64,000 nt of DNA from an uncultured Bacteroidales bacterium. Lineage in GTDB: Bacteria > Bacteroidota > Bacteroidia > Bacteroidales > P3. How positions within the stretch are numbered: the stretch's first letter is position 1; every line of letters starts with the position of its first letter. The notes beneath the pieces are model-generated. The model saw nothing but the letters and a program-made list of their open reading frames with translations, was not told where the DNA came from and did not search any database. A program made the translations under genes and the position numbers. Below, piece after piece: positions 19,412 to 25,707 of the stretch. Where the stretch lies: positions 1 to 64,000 of the forward strand of contig CAMIVE010000002.1 in assembly GCA_946401725.1 (NCBI GenBank). Reading direction: 5' to 3'.

Positions 19412-21820
19412 ATGAAAAAAATCTTTGCTACTCTTTCAGCACTTGCGCTGCCCGCATTGTCTTTCGCAAGCGAGGCAGACTTGAAAATGCCCTCCACATG
19501 GGCAGATGCCTCCGAAAAAACCATCCTCTACTGGGGCTTCCTTATCGTAGCTCTCGGAATCCTCTTCGGGTTCTGGCAGTTCAGCAAAGTCCGCAAACTG
19601 AAAGCCCACAAGTCGATGCTTGAAATAGGCAATGTCATCTTCAAAACCTGTTCAACTTATCTGAAACAGCAGGGCAAGTTCCTCATTATCCTGTTTCTCT
19701 TCATCGGTGCCGCCATCGCACTCTATTTCGGTGTGTTGAGCGACATGAAGGCTGGTGGTGTCATTCTCGTTTTGGCATGGACCATCATCGGTATCCTGGG
19801 CAGCTACGGTGTTGCTTGGTTTGGCGTTCGTATGAACACCCTCGCCAACGCCCGTATGGCTTTCGCCTCCCTGCGTCGCAAACCGTTGGATTTGTTGAAC
19901 ATCCCCTTGCGTGCCGGTATGAGCATCGGCATTGTGCTGATTTGCGTCGAGCTGGTTCTTATGCTCGTCATCCTGCTCTGCATGCCTGGCGACCTGGCCG
20001 GTGCCTGCTTCATGGGCTTCGCCATCGGTGAGAGCCTTGGTGCCTCCGCACTCCGTATCGCTGGCGGTATCTTCACCAAAATCGCCGATATCGGAAGCGA
20101 CCTTATGAAGGTGGTCTTCAAGATCGGCGAGGACGACCCGCGCAACCCCGGTGTCATCGCTGACTGCACCGGTGACAACGCAGGCGACAGCATCGGACCC
20201 ACCGCCGATGGTTTCGAGACCTACGGTGTGACCGGCGTCGCTCTCGTTTCGTTCATCCTGCTCGCAGTGCCCGATCCCAACATCCAAGTGAAACTCCTTG
20301 TCTGGATCTTCGTCATGCGTATTCTTGGTATTGTGGCTTCCGTGCTGGCTTACTACATCAACGGCGCCATCGCCAAAGCTCGCTACAGCAAAGCCGACGA
20401 TATCAACTTCGAAAAACCGCTGACCTCCCTCGTTTGGATCACCTCCATCCTCTCCATCTGCGGCACATTCCTGGCCAGCTACTTTATCCTTAAAGATGTC
20501 ACCATTGTCGACAACCTCTGGTTGGCACTCTCCATCATCATCAGCTGCGGAACCCTCGGTGCTGCACTGATTCCTGAATTCACCAAGATATTCACCTCCC
20601 CCACCTCGAAACATGTCAACGAAGTGGTCAAAGCTTCCGAGCAGGGCGGCGCATCGCTCAATATCCTCTCCGGTCTGGTTGCCGGCAACATGGGTGCTTT
20701 CTGGACCGGCATCGTCTTCTTCGTGCTGATGCTCATCGCCTACATGGCCGCTACCGGTTTCGGCATCGCTCCTGTCTTCGGACCTTTCTTCACCATCTTC
20801 GCCTTCGGTCTTGTGGCCTTTGGTATGCTGGGCATGGGTCCTGTGACCATCGCCGTCGACAGCTACGGTCCTGTTACCGACAACGCACAGTCCGTCTACG
20901 AGCTCTCGCTGATTGAAGACGACATCGAAAAAACCACCAAGGAGGTGGAAAGCGAATTCGGATTCAAACCCGATTTCGAGAAAGCCAAATACTACCTCGA
21001 AGCCAACGACGGCGCCGGCAACACTTTCAAAGCCACTGCCAAGCCCGTCCTTATCGGTACTGCCGTTGTGGGTGCCACCACGATGATTTTCTCCCTTATC
21101 CTGATGATTCAGAAAGCACTGAATATCGACCCCGCCAGCATCCTCAACCTGCTGAACCCCTACAGCATCCTCGGATTCATCCTCGGCGGCTGCGTCATCT
21201 TCTGGTTCACCGGTGCTTCGATGCAGGCTGTCACCACTGGTGCCAACCGTGCCGTTGAGTTTATCAAGAACAACATCAAGCTCGACCCCAGTGCTCCTAA
21301 GAAAGCCGATACCGAGAAGAGCCAGGAAGTGGTCAAGATCTGCACCAACTACGCTCAGAAAGGCATGATCAACATCTTCATCGCCATCTTCTGCTTCGCC
21401 CTTGGTTTTGCCTGCATCTCCTCTCCTGCCAGCATCGGTGGCAACAACGCCGTCTGCCTCTTCGTCAGCTACCTGATTTCCATCGCCGTCTTCGGACTCT
21501 TCCAGGCTGTCTTTATGGCCAATGCCGGTGGCGCCTGGGATAACGCCAAGAAAGTGGTTGAAGTGGATATGAAAGCCAAAGGCACCCCGCTGCACGACGC
21601 CAGCGTGGTGGGCGACACCGTCGGCGACCCCTTCAAGGACACCAGCTCTGTGGCGCTGAACCCCATCATCAAGTTCACCACCCTCTTCGGTGTGCTTGCC
21701 ATGGAAATCGCCATCGCTCCCAAGTTCCAGAGCGTTGCTCCTTGGCTTGGAATCGTCTTCATCCTCATCGCCCTCTTCTTCGTCTATCGTTCCTTCTTCA
21801 AAATGCGCATCAAGAACTGA
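19412..21820 (+). CDS. hppA: Membrane-bound proton/sodium-translocating pyrophosphatase
   Basis: Uses pyrophosphate hydrolysis to pump H+ or Na+ out across the inner membrane. 802 residues with about 16 hydrophobic segments. It has the conserved substrate-site blocks: FTKIADIGSDLMKVVFKIGE near 227-246, EDDPRNPGVIADCTGDNAGD near 246-265, PVTDNAQSVYELS near 487-499, and VGDTVGDPFKDTSSVALNP near 731-749. An N-terminal signal-like segment (MKKIFATLSALALPALSFAS) precedes the first helix. The ion pumped and potassium dependence cannot be decided from reading alone. It follows atpDC and ends at a strong terminator (21845-21887), so this is an energy-conservation locus. Confidence 0.95.
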   Translation: MKKIFATLSALALPALSFASEADLKMPSTWADASEKTILYWGFLIVALGILFGFWQFSKVRKLKAHKSMLEIGNVIFKTCSTYLKQQGKFLIILFLFIGAAIALYFGVLSDMKAGGVILVLAWTIIGILGSYGVAWFGVRMNTLANARMAFASLRRKPLDLLNIPLRAGMSIGIVLICVELVLMLVILLCMPGDLAGACFMGFAIGESLGASALRIAGGIFTKIADIGSDLMKVVFKIGEDDPRNPGVIADCTGDNAGDSIGPTADGFETYGVTGVALVSFILLAVPDPNIQVKLLVWIFVMRILGIVASVLAYYINGAIAKARYSKADDINFEKPLTSLVWITSILSICGTFLASYFILKDVTIVDNLWLALSIIISCGTLGAALIPEFTKIFTSPTSKHVNEVVKASEQGGASLNILSGLVAGNMGAFWTGIVFFVLMLIAYMAATGFGIAPVFGPFFTIFAFGLVAFGMLGMGPVTIAVDSYGPVTDNAQSVYELSLIEDDIEKTTKEVESEFGFKPDFEKAKYYLEANDGAGNTFKATAKPVLIGTAVVGATTMIFSLILMIQKALNIDPASILNLLNPYSILGFILGGCVIFWFTGASMQAVTTGANRAVEFIKNNIKLDPSAPKKADTEKSQEVVKICTNYAQKGMINIFIAIFCFALGFACISSPASIGGNNAVCLFVSYLISIAVFGLFQAVFMANAGGAWDNAKKVVEVDMKAKGTPLHDASVVGDTVGDPFKDTSSVALNPIIKFTTLFGVLAMEIAIAPKFQSVAPWLGIVFILIALFFVYRSFFKMRIKN

Positions 21821-21844
21821 TTGAGCATATCCTAATCCTCATAC

Positions 21845-21887
21845 CAGCCGGAGCCGCGAATTGTTTCGCGGCTCCGGCTGTTTTTTT
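21845..21887 (+). terminator. Strong rho-independent terminator after hppA
   Basis: Perfect 16-bp stem CAGCCGGAGCCGCGAA / TTCGCGGCTCCGGCTG with loop TTGT, followed by seven T. It lies 24 bp past the hppA stop. Confidence 0.9.
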
Positions 21888-21907
21888 ATTACGTATTACT
21901 TTTATAA

Positions 21908-22150
21908 GAGCTCGCCGCAAAGATTGGTATCCTACCCAGTCACCTGAACGAGTTGATCAAGGGGAAGCGCAGTTTCACCGTAGCCCTTGCAATGGCGTTG
22001 GAGAAAGAACCAGGGATACCATATGATTCGTGGATGCAGATGCAGTACAGCTACGAACACGACTGTCTGGTGATAGCGCAACGGGAGGTGGAGGAGCAGC
22101 AGCGTACGCGCCGCGAGGACATGTGTACGCTAGTAGCCGCTGTGCTCTGA
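21908..22150 (+). pseudogene. 5'-truncated HigA-like (XRE) antitoxin remnant
   Basis: The frame encodes about 80 residues, ELAAKIGILPSHLNELIKG onward, matching the helix-turn-helix of HigA/XRE antitoxins (AAKIGILPSHLNELIKGKRS) and the tail seen in that group (ALEKEPGIPYDSWMQMQY). A stop codon (TAA, 21905-21907) sits directly before the first helix and there is no ATG, so the N-terminal 25-35 residues of a normal antitoxin are missing. No toxin gene is next to it. It begins 21 bp after the hppA terminator and ends before another hairpin (22197-22233). It is best read as a leftover from a lost toxin-antitoxin module. A TTG at 21953 could start a shorter peptide, but that would lack half of the HTH. 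Confidence 0.65.
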
Positions 22151-22196
22151 TTCGACCATCACGCTTTTCGAGAAATCACATAGAGATTATAACGAT

Positions 22197-22233
22197 ACCC
22201 TCCGCTGGCTTATGGTGCCTGCGGAGGGTTTTT
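22197..22233 (+). terminator. Terminator after the HigA-like remnant
   Basis: 9-bp stem ACCCTCCGC / GCGGAGGGT with a 15-base loop, followed by five T. Confidence 0.75.
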
Positions 22234-22234
22234 G

Positions 22235-22565
22235 TTGAAATGCGGTGGGATTTCATGCACATGCAAGGGACCTGAACACCCTTAAATGAAATAATTGTAG
22301 TGAATAACCCTATTTTTTAATGTGAAGAGGAGCCGTCACGAGTTGGCGGCTCCGATTTTAAGGCGGAGCGGATGCTCCACGCACGGTGACTTGTTTTGCC
22401 CAGCGGAGAGGAGATGGGGAGGGGTTCTCCCGCCGATTCCATTGGCGGGCACAGCGGAGGGTATGGGCGCCCGTGAACGGGCTACACCGGACGAAGGCGA
22501 TAGGAACAATGGGGGCGATTGGCGAGAAAAAAGGTTGCTAAGAACTCACATATTTTTAAAAAATT
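22235..22565. other. GC-rich, hairpin-dense non-coding stretch
   Basis: No supported gene. The segment about 22360-22540 is visibly richer in G and C than its AT-rich flanks and holds several short stems: GGAGC/GCTCC (22365-22378), GGGAG/CTCCC (22417-22431), CCCGCC/GGCGGG (22429-22449, competing with the previous stem), and GCCCG-TGAA-CGGGC (22469-22482). A 99-codon frame crosses it but looks like chance. Confidence 0.45.
22327..22360 (+). terminator. Hairpin of the GGAGCCG...CGGCTCC family
   Basis: Stem GGAGCCG/CGGCTCC followed by GATTTTA. Its right half (22341-22360) is nearly identical to the terminator at 23188-23210, so the two flank the toxin-antitoxin operon as a direct repeat. Confidence 0.55.
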
Positions 22566-22596
22566 TTGTCAATTCAGTTATTTGTATTACTTTTGC
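22565..22596 (+). promoter_or_regulatory. Bacteroidota promoter of the toxin-antitoxin operon
   Basis: TTTG at 22565-22568, a 19-bp spacer and TACTTTTGC at 22588-22596, an exact consensus match. The antitoxin ATG is 30 bp downstream. Confidence 0.75.
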
Positions 22597-22622
22597 ATTT
22601 AAAAGTAATGCAATGTAATACA
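22583..22622. promoter_or_regulatory. Palindromic operator of the toxin-antitoxin operon
   Basis: Inner repeat ATTACTTTT (22586-22594) / AAAAGTAAT (22601-22609), 9-bp arms and 6-bp centre. Outer repeat TGTATTAC (22583-22590) / GTAATACA (22615-22622). Both overlap the -7 box and the expected transcription start. This is the expected layout for autorepression by a ribbon-helix-helix antitoxin; binding is inferred. Confidence 0.7.
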
Positions 22623-22625
22623 GCA

Positions 22626-22883
22626 ATGGATACAATAATTGAAAGAAAACCAACATCTTTCCGTCTTAGAACCGATCTACTGGAAAGACTGAGAAGGAAT
22701 GCCGTTCGTCAAAACAGGACTCTCAACAACTATGTGGAGAGTATACTGCTCGATATTGTATACAACGAGCCCAACGACACAACCCGTGCCTCCATTGAAG
22801 AGGCGATGTCAGGCCGCAACCGCAACAAAATCTATACAAGTACCGAGGAAATGATGAATGACATTCTCAATGACAAAGGATGA
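22626..22883 (+). CDS. Ribbon-helix-helix antitoxin of a YafQ-type module
   Basis: Predicted DNA-binding antitoxin of 85 residues. The N-terminal half reads KPTSFRLRTDLLERLRRNAV and RTLNNYVESILLDIVYN, the beta strand-helix-helix pattern of Arc/MetJ-type repressors. The acidic C-terminal half (EEAMSGRNRNK...STEEMMNDILND) would wrap the toxin. It overlaps the toxin gene by 4 bp (ATGA, 22880-22883), so the two are translationally coupled. The start at 22626 follows an exact promoter and a palindromic operator (22583-22622), consistent with autorepression. A reading frame extends upstream to 22566, but that would lie in the promoter. Confidence 0.85.
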   Translation: MDTIIERKPTSFRLRTDLLERLRRNAVRQNRTLNNYVESILLDIVYNEPNDTTRASIEEAMSGRNRNKIYTSTEEMMNDILNDKG

Positions 22884-23155
22884 AACAGCTACAACCTACT
22901 ACCCAGTTTAAGAAAGACTTAAAGCGGTACAAGCATCAGCCCAGACTGCTTGCGGAGCTGAAGGAGTTGCTTGATCTGCTAATAAACGAGCAACCGATAC
23001 CTGAAGAATACTTTCCTCATCCTCTTGTCGGTAATTACAAAGGTTGTCTGGAATGTCATATCGAAAGTGATTTCCTCTTGATTTGGATTGACGAAAAGCA
23101 AAATATCATAGAGTTGGTGCGACTGGGCACACACTCAGAACTCTTCGGGAAATAG
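22880..23155 (+). CDS. YafQ-family mRNA interferase toxin
   Basis: RelE-superfamily toxin of 91 residues, expected to cut mRNA on the ribosome when not bound by the antitoxin. The sequence fits YafQ: TQFKKDLKRYKHQP near residues 8-21, PEEYFPHPLVGNYKGCLECH near 41-60 (the His and the Gly-x-Tyr segment of the YafQ core), DFLLIWIDEKQNIIELVRLG near 64-83, and the C-terminal THSELFGK with the conserved His. It looks intact. It ends 16 bp before a perfect 16-bp terminator stem (23172-23209). Confidence 0.9.
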   Translation: MKQLQPTTQFKKDLKRYKHQPRLLAELKELLDLLINEQPIPEEYFPHPLVGNYKGCLECHIESDFLLIWIDEKQNIIELVRLGTHSELFGK

Positions 23156-23171
23156 CGTTTACAGCTACAAT

Positions 23172-23210
23172 AAAAATCGGAGCCGCCAGTTGAGGCGGCT
23201 CCGATTTTTA
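23172..23210. terminator. Bidirectional terminator after the toxin gene
   Basis: Perfect 16-bp stem AAAAATCGGAGCCGCC / GGCGGCTCCGATTTTT with loop AGTTGA, T-rich on both strands. Confidence 0.9.
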
Positions 23211-23707
23211 TTGCAAAATTGTGGATATTTTTCCGCAGTTATTGATATAACAAAAGCATACACGACAAGCGAAAGCAAAATGCTCCGTCCTCCTTCATGA
23301 AATTTGCCGAATTTACAAGTAGGGACTGTTATTAGCAATGCTTTTCTCGCAATGCTTACATCACTCGCGTAAGCAGGTGCAAATATACGGAAATTATCTG
23401 ATACTGACACACTTTTGGGATAAGATTGTTTGTAAATATAAATAAATCAGCGATATACGCTTCGCGTTATTATATATAGAACCACTATTTATTATACTGA
23501 TTTCTCTGTGTGTCGCTGGAAAATGAGCTGGGGGGGGGGAGTGAAAAGTTTGCTCCACTGCGGTCGTAGGCCGTGACCAGAGGTCAGGCAGAATAGTGAA
23601 AAGTTAAAAGTTAAAAGTGAACCTTCGGCAAGCTCAGGTACCAAGGGAAAAGTTAAAAGTGGAGGGAGTCTTCAGGAATGGGAAAAAGATTGTTTGGGAG
23701 GGCAACT
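23211..23707. other. Gene-poor repeat-bearing spacer
   Basis: I see no convincing gene. An 81-codon minus-strand frame (23165-23410) overlaps the terminator and lacks recognisable motifs. A TATATTTGC-type box on the minus strand lies at 23379-23387. Further right are a run of ten G (23530-23539) and 7-bp AGTTAAA-type repeats (23595-23620, with a partial second set at 23648-23661). Confidence 0.5.
23595..23661. repeat. 7-bp AGTTAAA-type tandem repeats
   Basis: AGTGAAA, AGTTAAA, AGTTAAA, AGTGAAC in a row at 23595-23622, and a partial second block AGTTAAAAGTGG around 23650-23661. They lie in the spacer downstream of the DUF4143 ATPase gene. Confidence 0.6.
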
Positions 23708-25093
23708 TCAGAGGCAGGGTACCATGTATAACGGCAGGTAGAGGTAGTCGCCGTCTCTCTCCACGTCGCCGGTGTGGAGGATGTAGGCCTGCGCCAGATG
23801 GGTGGCGTATTTCTTGATGCATTTCGCCAGCGAGACGGTGTTAAAGCCAGTCGAGGACTTCACCTCGATGGGTGAGATATTATGCCGGCTGGTGATGGCA
23901 TTCTTTGCAATGAGGAAGTCTATCTCCATGCGGTCGGCCTTGTCGTCGCGCGAGGAATTGGAATAGAAGAACAACTTGCAGCCGTTAGCCGTAAGCATCT
24001 GCGCCACGATGTTTTCCATCAGCATGCCGATATTGGCATCCAACTTGTCTTTGAGGATTTTCTGGTACAGCTGCTCGGAGACGACCCCACGCTCATCGAA
24101 AGTGTGGCTGATCATCAAGCCGGTGTCGTTCATGTAGCATTTCAGCGAATTGTCCCGCTGCTTGAGTCCCAATCCGATGCTGGGCTCGGTGGTGTTGAAA
24201 GCCAAGTTCACCATCTTGGCATCGCGCAGCCAGAAGAAGGAACTGTCGTAGTCGCGGAAACGGGCGTCCTTGTTCAGGTCCGACAGCTGGAATTTGTGCT
24301 CGTGGAGCTGCAACTGGGCGGGGATGGCCTCATAGATGGCTTTCACCTTGGGCGTATGCACACCGGCATACTGGTCAATACAGTTTTTGTAGAGGTTGAG
24401 TATCTGGCGCTTCACGCGGTCGACATCCTCGAACGAGCGGGTGTCGAGGTACTCCAGAATGGCTTGTGGCATACCGCCTACAATCATATAGAGCCGGAAA
24501 TAGTCAATGATTTTGCGGTGCATAGATTGCCCCACAGGCTCCTGGGCGGCGAACTTCATGCGCACAAAATCCATCAGCGTCTCCTCGCCCATCGCCCACA
24601 GGAATTCCTCGAAGTCCATGGGTTGCATCACGATGTTCTCTTCTTCCGACGGGACGAGGTAGTCCTCTTTCTTCTCCTCCTTCTTCCGTTTCTTTTTGGC
24701 GCTCATCTGCATACCCAGCAGCGACCCCGTCTCCAAATAGTCGTAGCGGCCGTCCTCCACCAGATACTTGACAGCAGCACGGGCGGCAGGACAAAACTCT
24801 ATCTCGTCGAAGACGATGATGGATTCGCGGGGATAGAGCTTGGTGGAGAAATAGGTGCTCAGGTAGGTGAAGAGCATGTCGAGATTATCCTTGTAGTTCT
24901 TGAACAGGTCTTTTATGTCGTCGCCCACCTTGAAGAAGTCAATCAAAATATAGCTCTTGTATTCCCGTTTGGCGAACTCCTTCACGATATAGCTTTTCCC
25001 CACACGGCGAGCACCCTCTATCATCATGGCAGACTTGCCTTTGCGCTTGTTTTTCCAGAGCAGCAACTGGTCATATATTTTTCGTTTCATCAC
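23708..25093 (-). CDS. AAA-family ATPase with DUF4143 domain
   Basis: Protein of 461 residues of the common bacterial and archaeal AAA_14/DUF4143 group. The P-loop is GARRVGKS (about residues 27-34) and the Walker B is IIVFDEIEF (about 92-100). A charged Lys/Glu linker (about 131-146) precedes the C-terminal DUF4143 region, which shows NDTGLM near 317 and EIDFLIAKN...ISPIEVKSS near 402-424. The latter has the spacing of a degenerate PD-(D/E)xK nuclease core (D, then E-x-K). Function is unproven in nearly all members. It stands alone. Its leader holds two identical 17-bp direct repeats (25120-25170). Members are often gained and lost, which fits this accessory region. Confidence 0.88.
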   Translation of the reverse strand: MMKRKIYDQLLLWKNKRKGKSAMMIEGARRVGKSYIVKEFAKREYKSYILIDFFKVGDDIKDLFKNYKDNLDMLFTYLSTYFSTKLYPRESIIVFDEIEFCPAARAAVKYLVEDGRYDYLETGSLLGMQMSAKKKRKKEEKKEDYLVPSEEENIVMQPMDFEEFLWAMGEETLMDFVRMKFAAQEPVGQSMHRKIIDYFRLYMIVGGMPQAILEYLDTRSFEDVDRVKRQILNLYKNCIDQYAGVHTPKVKAIYEAIPAQLQLHEHKFQLSDLNKDARFRDYDSSFFWLRDAKMVNLAFNTTEPSIGLGLKQRDNSLKCYMNDTGLMISHTFDERGVVSEQLYQKILKDKLDANIGMLMENIVAQMLTANGCKLFFYSNSSRDDKADRMEIDFLIAKNAITSRHNISPIEVKSSTGFNTVSLAKCIKKYATHLAQAYILHTGDVERDGDYLYLPLYMVPCL

Positions 25094-25119
25094 GGAATCA
25101 TGGTTTGTTTATTCTAAAA

Positions 25120-25170
25120 TCTACACGAAATCAAGGTTGTATAATATTTGTTTTCTACACGAAATCAAGG
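25120..25170. repeat. Pair of 17-bp direct repeats in the leader of the DUF4143 ATPase
   Basis: TCTACACGAAATCAAGG occurs at 25120-25136 and again at 25154-25170, 34 bp apart. They lie between the probable -7 box (complement of 25171-25179) and the start codon at 25093, so both would be in the 5' leader. Confidence 0.75.
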
Positions 25171-25203
25171 GCAAAAATACGAACATTTTCTGGAATAGCG
25201 AAA
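25171..25203 (-). promoter_or_regulatory. Probable promoter of the DUF4143 ATPase gene
   Basis: Minus-strand -7 box TATTTTTGC (complement of 25171-25179). At 20 bp upstream is TTTC (complement of 25200-25203), one base off the TTTG -33 box. Confidence 0.45.
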
Positions 25204-25214
25204 TTTAGCTGGTA

Positions 25215-25373
25215 ATGAATCGGCAACCGATGCAGAACGGCAGCCAGGCGACAAGCACCTCGTACAGTTCGCTGCTGAGGATGATGAAGTCGGGCATCGT
25301 GGTGCGCAGCACCCATTACGAGGTAGAGGATCCTTTCTTCCGTCAATGGATTTACCAGAATATCATGCAATAA
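25215..25373 (+). pseudogene. C-terminal fragment of an ATPase-like protein
   Basis: A 52-codon frame ends MMKSGIVVRS...YEVEDPFFRQWIYQNIMQ and a TAA. The pattern Tyr-x-hydrophobic-x-Asp-Pro-Phe-x-Arg-x-Trp is typical of the C-terminal winged-helix part of archaeal-type AAA ATPases (DUF234 region). No ATPase core precedes it; the DUF4143 gene on the opposite strand begins 120 bp away. It is probably the tail of a deleted gene. The identification rests on one short motif, so it is tentative. Confidence 0.4.
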
Positions 25374-25707
25374 TAATTGCGAATTTTTTCGTAACATTTC
25401 GTTAAGCCAAGAGGGAAAAAATACACAAAAAAATCAATATGTTGCATTATTTTGCAATATTTTTATTTTTCAACTGCGTTATTTTACATAATTACAATTG
25501 TACAAACTGCACTATTTTACAATTTTTAGACAATCTAACTGCGTTATATAACTCTTCCAGAGAACGGAGAGTGGGGATAAATTTTACTGTGCTTAAAGAA
25601 CAACTTTTTGCACTTTTTTGTGCATATTGAAATTTATTCGTTTTTTTACAGAAATAACAATATTTTGAGGCCTGTTACGTTGTTGAATGTATAAAATACA
25701 TTAAGAA
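25374..25707. other. AT-rich spacer upstream of asd with a regular repeat
   Basis: No supported gene; a 63-codon frame at 25439-25630 is low in complexity and arises from the repeat. The main content is a four-copy imperfect repeat with 32-33 bp spacing (25441-25552). I found no clear consensus promoter for asd. Confidence 0.5.
25441..25552. repeat. Four imperfect repeats at 32-33 bp intervals
   Basis: Core CTGCRTTATTTTACA. Copies start with TGC at 25443, 25475, 25508 and 25540, so the spacing is 32, 33 and 32 bp. The core of 14-17 bases is well conserved in copies 1-3 and partly in copy 4 (CTGCGTTATATAAC); the rest of each unit is poorly conserved. Confidence 0.6.

Noticed and set aside
19652..21595. 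647-codon open frame on the minus strand
   Set aside because: It is the antisense of hppA. Its translation is Asp/Glu/His/Gly-rich without any domain, as expected from codon bias of the gene on the other strand.
23165..23410. 81-codon minus-strand frame
   Set aside because: It runs through the toxin-gene terminator, has no clear motif, and its start is not supported. Kept only as part of the described spacer.
25441..25552. Possible CRISPR array
   Set aside because: The spacing of 32-33 bp counts repeat plus spacer together, the core is imperfect and only about 15 bp, there are four copies, and no cas genes are near.
25439..25630. 63-codon plus-strand frame before asd
   Set aside because: Low-complexity translation produced by the AT-rich 32-33 bp repeat; no start-site support.
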